From positions 248,001 through 312,000 of the forward strand of contig NZ_JAFFSX010000002.1 in the NCBI RefSeq assembly GCF_017948485.1: a stretch of 64,000 nt of DNA. Direction: 5' to 3'. Of the stretch, positions 28,568 through 37,284 are shown one piece after another (within the stretch, counting starts at the first letter, position 1; each line of letters opens with the position of its first letter). A model generated the notes under the pieces. The model did no database searches and had not been told where the DNA came from. It saw only the letters and a program-made list of their open reading frames with translations. This DNA is from Streptomyces sp. GESEQ-35. GTDB lineage: Bacteria > Actinomycetota > Actinomycetes > Streptomycetales > Streptomycetaceae. Position numbers and translations under genes: made by a program.

Positions 28568-30672
28568 ACGGGCCGCTGCAATACCGTCATGCTCCGGTCC
28601 ACCAGCGTCAGCCGGTCCCCGGCCTGCACCTTCGCGTCCGTGTCCGGTGGGACGCCGTCAGGGCGGGCGGTGTCGACGATCACCTGCCACTGGCGGCCGT
28701 GGTTGACCGGCACCACGAAGTCCAGCGATGTGTGGGAGGCGTTGAACATCAGCAGGAAGGAGTCGTCGCCGATGCGTTCACCGCGTGATCCCGGCTCCGA
28801 GATCGCGTTGCCGTTGAGGAACGCCGTCAGCGCCGACGCCTGCGCCGAGTCCCAGTCGCGCTGGGTCATCTCCTTGCCCTCGGGCGTGAACCAGGCGATG
28901 TCCGACAGCTCGTCGTGGGTGCCCTCGACGGGCCGTCCGTGGAAGAAGCGCCGCCTGCGGAAGACCGGATGGTCCTTGCGCAGCCACACCATCGCGCGCG
29001 TGAAGGCCAGCAGTTCACTGTCGTCCTCGGGCCATGCGACCCAGGCCAGCTCGCTGTCCTGGCAGTAGGCGTTGTTGTTGCCGTGCTGGGTGCGTGCGAA
29101 CTCGTCGCCGTGGCTGATCATCGGCACGCCCTGGGACAGCATCAGCGTCGCGACGAAGTTCCGCATCTGACGCTGCCGCAGTTCCAGGACGGCCGGGTCG
29201 TCGGTCTCGCCCTCGGCCCCGCAGTTCCAGGACCTGTTGTGGCTCTCGCCGTCCCGGTTGTCCTCGCCGTTGGCCTGGTTGTGCTTGTCGTTGTACGACA
29301 CCAGGTCGTTCAGGGTGAACCCGTCGTGGCAGGTCACGAAGTTGATGGAGGCCAGGGGCCGCCGCCCGTCGTCCTGGTACAGGTCGGACGAGCCGGTCAG
29401 CCGGGAGGCGAACTCCGCCAGCGTGCGTGGCTCGCCCCGCCAGACGTCCCGAACCGTGTCGCGGTACTTGCCGTTCCACTCGGTCCACAGCGGCGGGAAG
29501 TTGCCCACCTGGTAGCCGCCCTCGCCCACGTCCCACGGCTCGGCGATCAGCTTCACCTGCGAGACCACCGGGTCCTGCTGGACCAGGTCGAAGAACGACG
29601 ACAGCCGGTCCACCTCGTGGAACTGCCGGGCCAGGGTTGCCGCGAGGTCGAAGCGGAAGCCGTCGACGTGCATCTCGGTGACCCAGTAGCGCAGCGAGTC
29701 CATGATCAGCTGAAGCACGTGCGGGGAGCGCATCAGCAGGGAGTTGCCGGTGCCGGTGGTGTCCGTGTAGTAGCGCGGGTCGTCCGCCAGCCGGTAGTAC
29801 TGCGGATTGTCCAGGCCCCGGAAGGACAGCGTGGGGCCCAGATGATTGCCCTCGGCCGTGTGGTTGTAGACCACGTCGAGGATGACTTCGATGCCGGCCT
29901 CGTGCAGCGCCCGCACCGCCGACTTGAACTCCAGGACCTGCTGGCCGCGGTCGCCCCAGGAGGCGTACGCGTTGTGCGGGGCGAAGAAACCGATCGTGTT
30001 GTAGCCCCAGTAGTTGTTCAGGCCCATGTCCACCAGACGGTGGTCGTTCACGAACTGGTGGACCGGCATCAGCTCCAGCGCGGTGACGCCCAGCTCGGTG
30101 AGGTGCTCGATGACCGCCGGATGCGCGAGGGCCGCGTAGGTGCCGCGCAGCTCCTCCGGCAGCCCCGGGTGCCGCATCGTCAGGCCCTTGACGTGGGCCT
30201 CGTAGAGGATCGTGTGGTGGTACTCGGTGCGCGGTCGTCGGTCGTCGCCCCAGTCGAAGTACGGGTTGACCACGACCGACGACATGGTGTGCGGCGCCGA
30301 GTCCAGGTCGTTGCGCTCCCCGGGGGCTCCGAAGTGGTAGCCGTACACCTCCTCGCCCCAGTGGATGGAACCGCTGATCGCGCGCGCGTACGGGTCGAGC
30401 AGCAGCTTCGCGGAGTTGCAGCGCAGGCCGCGCTCGGGGGCGTACGGGCCGTGCACACGGAATCCGTACCGCTGCCCCGGCATGACGCCCGGCACGTACG
30501 CGTGCCGCACGAACGCGTCGCTCTCCCGCAGTTCCACCGCCGTCTCCGAGCCGTCGTCGTGCAGCAGACACAGCTCTACTCGGTCCGCGGCCTCGGTGAA
30601 GACCGCGAAGTTGGTCCCGGCGCCGTCGTACGTGGCACCGAGTGGATACGCCTCTCCAGGCCAGACCTGCAT
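28564..30672 (-). CDS. glgX: Glycogen debranching enzyme GlgX-type
   Basis: A 702-residue GH13 isoamylase-like enzyme that removes short side chains from glycogen or limit dextrin, feeding linear maltodextrins to TreY. It has an N-terminal CBM48 domain (PLGATYDGAGTNFAVFTEAA), then YEAHVKGLTMRHPG, VILDVVYNHTAEGN, VDGFRFDLA with the nucleophile Asp, LIAEPWD with the acid/base Glu, and CHDGFTLNDLVSYN. The ATG at 30672 (MQVWPGEAYPLG) matches the family start; 47 extra upstream codons in frame are unlikely. The last four bases overlap the convergent MFS gene. Confidence 0.95.
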   Translation of the reverse strand: MQVWPGEAYPLGATYDGAGTNFAVFTEAADRVELCLLHDDGSETAVELRESDAFVRHAYVPGVMPGQRYGFRVHGPYAPERGLRCNSAKLLLDPYARAISGSIHWGEEVYGYHFGAPGERNDLDSAPHTMSSVVVNPYFDWGDDRRPRTEYHHTILYEAHVKGLTMRHPGLPEELRGTYAALAHPAVIEHLTELGVTALELMPVHQFVNDHRLVDMGLNNYWGYNTIGFFAPHNAYASWGDRGQQVLEFKSAVRALHEAGIEVILDVVYNHTAEGNHLGPTLSFRGLDNPQYYRLADDPRYYTDTTGTGNSLLMRSPHVLQLIMDSLRYWVTEMHVDGFRFDLAATLARQFHEVDRLSSFFDLVQQDPVVSQVKLIAEPWDVGEGGYQVGNFPPLWTEWNGKYRDTVRDVWRGEPRTLAEFASRLTGSSDLYQDDGRRPLASINFVTCHDGFTLNDLVSYNDKHNQANGEDNRDGESHNRSWNCGAEGETDDPAVLELRQRQMRNFVATLMLSQGVPMISHGDEFARTQHGNNNAYCQDSELAWVAWPEDDSELLAFTRAMVWLRKDHPVFRRRRFFHGRPVEGTHDELSDIAWFTPEGKEMTQRDWDSAQASALTAFLNGNAISEPGSRGERIGDDSFLLMFNASHTSLDFVVPVNHGRQWQVIVDTARPDGVPPDTDAKVQAGDRLTLVDRSMTVLQRPV

Positions 30673-30854
30673 GGATACGACTCTTTCAGGTGTGCCCCAC
30701 TGCCGGGGGCGCCTTGGACCCGAGTCTCCCCGAAAGTGAGGGAACCTCCTATGACTTACGTCCCTCTTACCGATCGACCAGTGCATACGCGGTATGCCGA
30801 ACCAGTGGGGCAAACACGTACTCCCGGGATTCCAGGGGGAGTAGGGGGATCGAC

Positions 30855-31667
30855 GTGCGCAACGTAGTGCACCGCCATCTGGGCAAGGTGGTGGCCGGTG
30901 CGGCCATCGCGGTGGCCGGAACCGCCGCGATGGTCGCGGTGACCCTGCCGGGCACGGCAGGGGCCGACGACGCGGGAGGGAACAGGGCGGGCGCCCAGCA
31001 GGCCGCCCAGGGGCAGGAACAGGGGCAGGCAGATGTCCGGCCCGGGGTGGTCGAGGAGGCCCCGGCCCAAGGGGACGAGGGCACCGGCCGGGACCCGCTC
31101 ACCGACGACGAGATGAAGCGGGTCGAGCGGCTCGCGGTCAGCCCGCAGCTGTTCAACTCCAGCGAGAACGCCGAGGGGAAGCGCGGCCCGCAGCGGCTCG
31201 GCGTCGACCTGGCCGAGCCGGAGGCCGGCGAGGTGGACGACCCCGACGCGCCGCGGCGCGCGGACGTGACGTTCTACGACTACAAGGACGACACGCTCGT
31301 CACCAGGACCGTCAACCTCGACACCGGGAAAGTCGAGCAGACCGGCACGCAGCACGGGGTGCAGCCGCCGCTGAGCCGTGCCGAACTGTCCGAGGCCGCA
31401 CAGCTCCTGATCGACGACCCGCTGGGGGCGGGTCTGAAGGCCGACTACAAGGACGCCGTCGACAAAGAGCTGACCTCCCCGGACCAGCTGCTGCTCGCCG
31501 GCGCGGTGTACCGGGCCGTTCCGGGCGCGCAGCCCGCCGTACTCGACCAGTGCGGCGAGCACCGCTGCGTGCGGCTCTTCCCCAAGATCAAGAACGGCTC
31601 CTGGATCGACGCCCGGTCTCTCGTCATCGACCTGAGCGCCCGCAAGGTTGCGTCGCTCCGCGGCTGA
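30855..31667 (+). CDS. Secreted protein resembling the N-terminal domains of copper amine oxidase
   Basis: A 270-residue exported protein. The signal is HLGKVVAGAAIAVAGTAAMV followed by AVTLPGTAGA, then a Gln/Gly-rich linker. From about residue 75 it reads DPLTDDEMKRVERLAVS, RRADVTFYDYKDDTLVTRTV, NLDTGKVEQT and HGVQPPLSRAELSEAAQLL. This order (D-P-L start, a basic residue before V-x-x-Y-D-Y, D-L/T-G-K-V, then G-V/A-Q-P-P) is that of the N2/N3 domains ahead of the catalytic domain in copper amine oxidases. No copper or TPQ motif is present. The next gene encodes only the catalytic part, so the two may act together. GTG follows AGGGGGAT. Confidence 0.7.
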   Translation: MRNVVHRHLGKVVAGAAIAVAGTAAMVAVTLPGTAGADDAGGNRAGAQQAAQGQEQGQADVRPGVVEEAPAQGDEGTGRDPLTDDEMKRVERLAVSPQLFNSSENAEGKRGPQRLGVDLAEPEAGEVDDPDAPRRADVTFYDYKDDTLVTRTVNLDTGKVEQTGTQHGVQPPLSRAELSEAAQLLIDDPLGAGLKADYKDAVDKELTSPDQLLLAGAVYRAVPGAQPAVLDQCGEHRCVRLFPKIKNGSWIDARSLVIDLSARKVASLRG

Positions 31668-31723
31668 CCCGCCCTCCGTTCAGTTTTCCAACTCTGTTCT
31701 TCCTGTAAGGGAGTCACTTCTTC

Positions 31724-33043
31724 ATGCACGTGAACAGACTCAGCCGCGCCCGCAGGACGGGGGCCGTGGGCCTGTCGCTGGCTGCGCTGGCCGCCGGCGT
31801 CACGACCGCTGCCGGGCCGGCTGCCGCCCAGCCGAAGGCCGCCGCCGCGGCGGCCGCGGACTGTAGCGCCGCGTACCGCATCGAGCAGAAGCTCTCCGGC
31901 GGTACGACCTGGCGCATGTGCTGGCGCTACGACAAATACGCCGGGCTCGTCCTGGAGAAGATCTCCTATCAGCCCAAGGGCGAGACCAAGCCGATCAAGG
32001 TCCTCAACAGTGCCAGGCTCGGGCAGATACACGTGCCCTACGACGACGGAAGCGTCGAGTACGACGACCTGACGGGCTTCGGCTTCGCCCAGGGGCTCAT
32101 GAACCTGGCGCCCGGCGAGTGCCCCGGCGGCACCATCAAGACGGTCAAGGTCCCGGACGCCTTCGATCCGGCGCATCCGAACGTCAAGGGGCTGTGCACC
32201 ACCACCCGTTCCCGCGGCCACGCCTACCGTATGCAGGGCGACAGCGCGACCAAGGTCTACCAGGCCCAGGGCAAGGACCTCCTCGTCTACACGGTCAACC
32301 AGGTCGGCTGGTACGAGTACATGACCGAGTGGCGCTTCCAGGACGACGGCACGGTCAACATGAACGTCGGTGCGACCGGCAGCCTCTCCTACGAGGACTA
32401 CGACGCCGGCGACGGACGCGGCTGGCCCATCGGCAAGGGCGATCAGGCGAAGGCCACCAGCCACAGCCACAACGTCTTCTGGCGGCTCGACTTCGGCCTC
32501 GACGGCTCCTCCAAGAACGGGATCGAGCAGTACGACTCGGCCGTCACCGCCCCCGGCAGCGGCCAGCAGGCCCCGTCCACCAAGACCACCCGCACCAAGG
32601 TCACCAAGGAACTCTCTGGCGACGCCAAGAACTACCGCTGGTGGCGGGTGGTCAGCGCGGCCGGCAAGAACAAGGACGGGCACCCGAGGTCGTACGAGAT
32701 CGTCCCCGGCGTCACCACCAAGTACCCGGGGCGCAGCTTCACCAAGCACGACCTGTACTTCACCCAGTACAACAAGTGCGAGCTGTTCGCCAGCAACAAC
32801 ACGGGCAACTGCGGTACAGGAGCGGGCAAGTCCGTCGACAAGTGGGTGGGCGGCCAGACCCTCACGCACCCGATCGTCTGGACGAACGTGGGCTTCCACC
32901 ACATCGCCCGGGACGAGGACCAGCAGCCCATGCCGGTCCACTGGCAGGGATTCTCCATCGCCCCGAGGGACGTCACGGCTATGAATCCGCTCACTCCCGC
33001 CGAGCTCGGGTGGCAGAACGGCCACTGGCAGCCGCGCAGTTGA
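31724..33043 (+). CDS. Secreted copper amine oxidase catalytic-domain protein, lacking N-terminal domains
   Basis: A 439-residue exported protein; full copper amine oxidases have about 640 or more. After an Ala-rich signal it enters the beta-sandwich catalytic domain (AGLVLEKISYQP). Copper ligands are His247 and His249 (SHSHNVFWRLDF) and probably His393 (GFHHIARDED). The cofactor tyrosine is expected at Tyr197, but the local sequence is GWYEYM rather than the usual N-Y-D/E, so Trp replaces the conserved Asn. Topaquinone formation and amine oxidase activity are therefore uncertain. AAGGGAG precedes the ATG. The gene 56 bases upstream supplies what look like the missing N2/N3 domains. Confidence 0.75.
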   Translation: MHVNRLSRARRTGAVGLSLAALAAGVTTAAGPAAAQPKAAAAAAADCSAAYRIEQKLSGGTTWRMCWRYDKYAGLVLEKISYQPKGETKPIKVLNSARLGQIHVPYDDGSVEYDDLTGFGFAQGLMNLAPGECPGGTIKTVKVPDAFDPAHPNVKGLCTTTRSRGHAYRMQGDSATKVYQAQGKDLLVYTVNQVGWYEYMTEWRFQDDGTVNMNVGATGSLSYEDYDAGDGRGWPIGKGDQAKATSHSHNVFWRLDFGLDGSSKNGIEQYDSAVTAPGSGQQAPSTKTTRTKVTKELSGDAKNYRWWRVVSAAGKNKDGHPRSYEIVPGVTTKYPGRSFTKHDLYFTQYNKCELFASNNTGNCGTGAGKSVDKWVGGQTLTHPIVWTNVGFHHIARDEDQQPMPVHWQGFSIAPRDVTAMNPLTPAELGWQNGHWQPRS

Positions 33044-33145
33044 GAAACGGTCCGTCCATCCTGCTGCACCGCCGACCACTCCCGGAGTACCCTTCCTTGA
33101 TCGTTGAGACGGGGAGTGCTCGGGGGAGCGGAAGGCGGTGCGCGG

Positions 33146-34384
33146 GTGGGCTCGGGAGGGCTGGAGTTGCCCCCTGGTGACGAGGGTCACGAGGGGAACT
33201 CCGCAGACGTCCCGCCCGGCACGGTGTCCTTGGCCCGTCCGATGGACACGGGTTCCATTGGACCGGAGCTGGACTGGGACGCCGACGCCTGGCGCGAGGT
33301 GCGTACGCGCGCTCAGCGAGCCGGCCGGGCCTACATCTGGCTGAATCTCGTCGAACAGCGGCTGCGTGCGGTAGTGGCCGCTGTTCTGCGTCCCATCTAC
33401 GAACCCGTCCACGGCGACGAGTGGGTGGTCGCCGCGGCCGGACCCGCCGGACAGGAGTGGGTGCAGCGCGCGGTCGCCGTACGCGAAGTCAGCCGCCGCA
33501 AGGGCTATCTGCTCGACCCGGCCGACGACAACGTCCTCAGCTTCCTCACCCTGCCGCAGCTGCGCGAGCTGATGGTGCAGCACTGGCCGTGCTTCGAGCC
33601 CTACTTCGACGAGCGCCGGGACGTCGAACTCGCCCTGGACGAGCTGGAGGTCACCCGGAACGTCGTCTCCCGCAACCGGGCACTGTCCGAGGCCGTCCTC
33701 AACCAGGCCGAGCGGGCCTCGGCCCGTCTCCTGGAGATGCTCGGCACGGGCGGCGACGTACCGTCCGCGCGGCGGCTGCCCGTCGACGCGGTCGAGGACC
33801 TCGTCGGAGAGCGGTACGCGGATGTGGTCGCCGTGCACCCCGACCGGGTGCGGCTGCTGCGGCAGTTCCCCGCCGAGGACATCTTCGGCGGCGCCCGCCG
33901 GCTCGACGCCATCGGTATCGGCCTCAATCTGCTCGTGCAGAACTTCTCCGGGCGACGGCTGGTCCGGCTGGCCGAGTCGGGCTGCCGGGTACGGCTGCTG
34001 TTCCTCAACCCGGCCTCCAGCGCGGTCAAGCGCCGTGAGCGTGAACTCGCCATCAAGCGGGGGGAGTTGAGCCGGGCCGTCGAGATGAACATCCTGCACA
34101 TGCGGCGGGTGCGGTCCAGGCTGCGCGACCCGGGCGCCTTCGAGATCCAGGTCTACGACGAGACGCCGCGCTTCACGGCCTACCTCGTCGACGGCGACGG
34201 CTCGGACGGGATCGCGGTCGTGCAGTCCTATCTACGGCGGGCGCGGGGCATGGAGGCGCCGGTGCTGGTGCTGCGCAACGGCAACAAGGTGGTCAAGCCG
34301 GGCGAAGTGGACGAGAGCGGGCTGTTCCCGACGTACCGCGAGGAGTTCGAGCTGGCTTGGGCGGATTCGCGGCCGGTGTCCTGA
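33146..34384 (+). CDS. SAV2148-family HEPN-domain protein
   Basis: A 412-residue cytoplasmic protein of a Streptomyces-specific family. The start GTG at 33146 gives MGSGGLELPPGDEGHEGNSA; a TTG at 33104 is less likely. Residues about 45-190 are helical and contain Arg82-x6-His89 (RPIYEPVH), which fits the Rx4-6H signature of HEPN ribonucleases. The C-terminal half (SGCRVRLLFLNPASSAVKRR, FEIQVYDETPRFTAYLVDGD) resembles DUF5919-like or phospholipase-D-like accessory regions. No toxin-antitoxin partner is adjacent. The function is unknown; conservation within the genus suggests a housekeeping or RNA-related role. Confidence 0.75.
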   Translation: MGSGGLELPPGDEGHEGNSADVPPGTVSLARPMDTGSIGPELDWDADAWREVRTRAQRAGRAYIWLNLVEQRLRAVVAAVLRPIYEPVHGDEWVVAAAGPAGQEWVQRAVAVREVSRRKGYLLDPADDNVLSFLTLPQLRELMVQHWPCFEPYFDERRDVELALDELEVTRNVVSRNRALSEAVLNQAERASARLLEMLGTGGDVPSARRLPVDAVEDLVGERYADVVAVHPDRVRLLRQFPAEDIFGGARRLDAIGIGLNLLVQNFSGRRLVRLAESGCRVRLLFLNPASSAVKRRERELAIKRGELSRAVEMNILHMRRVRSRLRDPGAFEIQVYDETPRFTAYLVDGDGSDGIAVVQSYLRRARGMEAPVLVLRNGNKVVKPGEVDESGLFPTYREEFELAWADSRPVS

Positions 34385-34487
34385 CAAGTCCCCGCCGGGT
34401 AAGCGGAATGCGGTCCTCTGATTGTCAGTGGCGCATGGGATCGTGGAGACATCTGGGGGAAAGCACCACCGAGAAGGGGGGCCAGGC

Positions 34488-35210
34488 ATGGGCTGGCACC
34501 AAGAGCTGCTGATCGGCTTCGACCTGGAGACGACGGGCACGGACCCGCGCGAGGCGCGGATCGTCACGGCGGCCGTGATCGAGGTCAGGGCGGGGCAGCC
34601 GATAGGGCGCCGGGAGTGGCTGGCGGATCCGGGAGTGGAGATCCCGGCGGACGCCGTGGCGGTACACGGCATCAGCAATGAGCGCGCGGCCGCCGAGGGC
34701 CGGCCGGCCGACCAGGTCGCGGACGCCATCGCGGACGTCCTGGTGACGTACTGGAAGACGGGCGTCCCGGTCGTCGCCTACAACGCGGCCTTCGACCTGA
34801 GCCTGCTCGCCGCCGAGCTGCGGCGCCACGGCCTGCCGTCGCTGCGTGACCGCCTGGACGGCCGCGACCCCGCCCCGGTCATCGACCCGTACACCATCGA
34901 CCGGTCCGTCGACCGCTACCGCCGCGGCAAGCGCAACCTGGAAGCGGTCTGCTCGGAGTACGGAGTGGCACTCGACTCCGCCCACGACGCCATGGCCGAC
35001 GCCCTCGCCGCGGCCGAGCTGGCCTGCGCGATAGCCGAGCGCCACCCCAAGGTCGCGTCCCTCGGCCCGGCGGAACTGCACCGCCGGCAGATCGAGTGGT
35101 TCGCGGAACGGGCGGCGGACTTCCAGAACTTCCTGCGCCGCAAGGGAGAAACGGACGCGGTGGTGGACGGCACATGGCCGTTGCGGGAGCCGGCGGACGA
35201 GCCGGTCTGA
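34488..35210 (+). CDS. DEDDh 3'-5' exonuclease (DnaQ/RNase T type)
   Basis: A 240-residue cytoplasmic exonuclease. The three Exo motifs are present: FDLETTGTD (Asp, Glu), YNAAFDLSLL (Asp) and HDAMADALAAAELA (His, Asp). The family includes the DNA polymerase III epsilon subunit, RNase T and oligoribonuclease; the C-terminal extension (LHRRQIEWFAERAADFQNFL) is characteristic of an actinomycete stand-alone group also annotated '3'-5' exonuclease'. It may trim DNA ends or RNA. The ATG is preceded by AAGGGGGGC. It lies 100 bases after the HEPN gene on the same strand. Confidence 0.88.
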   Translation: MGWHQELLIGFDLETTGTDPREARIVTAAVIEVRAGQPIGRREWLADPGVEIPADAVAVHGISNERAAAEGRPADQVADAIADVLVTYWKTGVPVVAYNAAFDLSLLAAELRRHGLPSLRDRLDGRDPAPVIDPYTIDRSVDRYRRGKRNLEAVCSEYGVALDSAHDAMADALAAAELACAIAERHPKVASLGPAELHRRQIEWFAERAADFQNFLRRKGETDAVVDGTWPLREPADEPV

Positions 35211-35234
35211 GTCGCCGTGCTCCGAAGCGCCCAA

Positions 35235-35265
35235 AGGGGCGCGGGGAACTGCGCGACCAGCCACA
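35235..35265 (+). repeat. Dispersed intergenic repeat, copy 1
   Basis: This 31-base sequence, with core GGGGCGCGGGGAACTGCGCG, is identical to the reverse complement of 59593-59623. It sits between convergent genes. The same core is familiar to me from many Streptomyces intergenic regions, where it can fold on GCGC pairs. No function is established. Confidence 0.85.
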
Positions 35266-35313
35266 TAGGACCCGCAGCCGCCCGACAACGACAAGCCCCC
35301 GCCCAATAGGCGC

Positions 35314-36177
35314 TCAGAACGGATACCAGCGCACCGACTCGTCCCCGTCCCGCAACGACGCCACCCGTCGCTCGAACTCGGCCAGCGCGTCGGGGTTGCT
35401 CGGTGCGTGCTGGGCGACCCACGCGCAGCTGGCGGTCTCACGGGCCCCGCGCAGCACCGAGCAGCCCGACCACTCGCGCACATCCCAGCCGTACGCCTCG
35501 GTGAACGCGTCATAGGCCGCCGCAGGCAACCCGTAGCGGTCGCGGGAGAGGGCCATCACCACCAGGTCGTGCTCGCGCAGGTCGGCGGAGAAGGTCTCCA
35601 GGTCGACCAGGACCGGACCCTCCGGCCCGACGTGCACATTGCGGGGCAGCGCGTCGCCGTGGATCGGGCCGCGCGGCAGTTGCGGGGTGAGGGCGGAGGC
35701 CGCCGTCGCGAAGCCGTCGCGGCGCTCGCGCAGATAGGCCGCGTCCGCCGGGTCGATCGCGTCGCCGGCGAGCCGCAGCCAGCGTTCCACACCGCCCAGC
35801 AGCTCGCGGGGCGGCAGTTCGAAGGAGGGGGAGGGCAGTGCGTGGACGACCCGTAGCAGTTCGGCCAAATCCCGCGGCTCCGCGGGCCGTACCCGATCGG
35901 GCAGCCGGTGCCACAGGGTCACCGGATGCCCCTCGACCAGCCGCGCCTTGGGCTCGGCGGCACGTACCGTCGGCACGGCCGCTGCTTCGAGCCAGAGCGC
36001 GATGTCCAGTTCCCGCCGGGCCCGGTCCAGGAGTTCGGCGTCGCGGCCCACCTTGACGACCAGGTCACCGGCGGCGAACACGGCGTTCTCGCCCAGGGCG
36101 AGCAACCGCGCATCCCGTGCCGGTCCGGGCAGCACGCCTGCCGCGGCCAGTACGTCCCGCGCCCGTGCCTCGTCCAT
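35314..36177 (-). CDS. Aminoglycoside phosphotransferase-family kinase
   Basis: A 287-residue cytoplasmic kinase of the APH/choline-kinase fold. Unlike the protein at 17944-18894 its active site is intact: IHGDALPRNVHV carries the HGDxxxxN catalytic motif and VLVDLETFSADL gives the metal-binding Asp. An N-lobe lysine lies in GDLVVKVGRDAELLDRA. The family phosphorylates hydroxyls of aminoglycosides, sugars or amino alcohols; the true substrate is not readable and resistance should not be assumed. It begins with the ATG at 36177 and is divergent from the sugar transporter operon. Confidence 0.85.
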   Translation of the reverse strand: MDEARARDVLAAAGVLPGPARDARLLALGENAVFAAGDLVVKVGRDAELLDRARRELDIALWLEAAAVPTVRAAEPKARLVEGHPVTLWHRLPDRVRPAEPRDLAELLRVVHALPSPSFELPPRELLGGVERWLRLAGDAIDPADAAYLRERRDGFATAASALTPQLPRGPIHGDALPRNVHVGPEGPVLVDLETFSADLREHDLVVMALSRDRYGLPAAAYDAFTEAYGWDVREWSGCSVLRGARETASCAWVAQHAPSNPDALAEFERRVASLRDGDESVRWYPF

Positions 36178-36348
36178 CGTCCGCCTCCGTGTGATCCCTG
36201 TGCGCCTGCGTACGGCGTCACCTTCCCGCCATCCGCCGGTCAGTGTCGCATTCGCACAGGTCGCGCCGGGCGCACGGTGTCTTGACGCCGCCGATCGCCT
36301 TCACGACCATGACGGGGCCCGTCCGAGCCGCGCAAAGGGGTTGATTCC

Positions 36349-37284
36349 GTGACATCGGTGACCGAGGTGAGAGGCGCGGCGAATCGCGCGCCGACCACCG
36401 GCCGGGAACACCGGGCCGCCGGCCACGGTGCCTGGTTCCTGGTGTTGCCCGCGCTGATCCCGATCCTCGTGCTGAGCGTCGGACCGCTGCTGTACGGGAT
36501 CCTGCTCGCGTTCACCGACGCCCAGTCGGGCCGCACCGAGCCCACCGAGTGGATCGGCACGCTCAACTTCCGGGATCTGCTGCACGACACGCTGTTCTGG
36601 GACTCGTTCCGGATCGGGCTGGTCTGGGCCGTCGGCGTGACCGTGCCGCAGTTCCTGCTCGCGCTCGGTCTCGCCCTGCTGCTCAACCAGGAGCTGCGCC
36701 TGAGATGGCTGGCCCGTGCCCTCGCCATCATCCCGTGGGCGATGCCCGAGGTGGTCGTCGGCGTGATGTGGCGGCTCGTCTACAACCCGGACGCGGGCAT
36801 CCTCAACGAAACCCTGCGCGACCTCGGCCTCGGCGACGGGCGCGACTGGCTCAGCGGCCTGGCGACCGCCCTGCCCGCGGTGATCGTCGTCGGCGTCTGG
36901 GCGGGTATGCCGCAGACGACGGTGGCGCTGCTCGCCGGGCTCCAGAACACCCCGCGCGAACTCCACGAGGCGGCCGCGATGGACGGCGCGGGCGCCTGGC
37001 GGCGGTTCCGCACGGTCACCTGGCCCGCCCTCAGACCGGTCGCGCTCGCCATCACGGCGCTCAACTTCATCTGGAACTTCAACTCGTTCGCACTGGTCTA
37101 TGTGCTGACCAGCGGCGGACCCGGCGGCCGCACCCGCCTGCCCATGCTCTTCGCCTACGAAGAGGCCTTCCGCTACGGGCAGTTCGGCTACGCGGCGGCG
37201 ATGGGATGCGTGATGGTGGCGGTGATCTCGGTGCTCCTCGCCGTCTTCCTCGTCGGCCGCCTGAAGGGAGAGCGGGACACATGA
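36349..37284 (+). CDS. Sugar ABC importer permease, MalF type
   Basis: A 311-residue membrane protein of the carbohydrate uptake-1 family with six predicted helices (first: GAWFLVLPALIPILVLSVGP). The EAA loop that contacts the ATPase is ELHEAAAMDGAGAWRRFRTV. The GTG start follows AAAGGGG. It overlaps the next permease by four bases (ATGA), so the two subunits are translationally coupled. No ATPase gene is encoded in the operon, consistent with use of a shared ATPase such as MsiK in Streptomyces. Confidence 0.92.
   Translation: MTSVTEVRGAANRAPTTGREHRAAGHGAWFLVLPALIPILVLSVGPLLYGILLAFTDAQSGRTEPTEWIGTLNFRDLLHDTLFWDSFRIGLVWAVGVTVPQFLLALGLALLLNQELRLRWLARALAIIPWAMPEVVVGVMWRLVYNPDAGILNETLRDLGLGDGRDWLSGLATALPAVIVVGVWAGMPQTTVALLAGLQNTPRELHEAAAMDGAGAWRRFRTVTWPALRPVALAITALNFIWNFNSFALVYVLTSGGPGGRTRLPMLFAYEEAFRYGQFGYAAAMGCVMVAVISVLLAVFLVGRLKGERDT

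Noticed and set aside
31445..34099. 884-codon minus-strand ORF opposite the amine oxidase and HEPN genes
   Set aside because: Opposite genes with clear signals and motifs; the product is repetitive Val/Gly/Asp/Arg-rich antisense translation.
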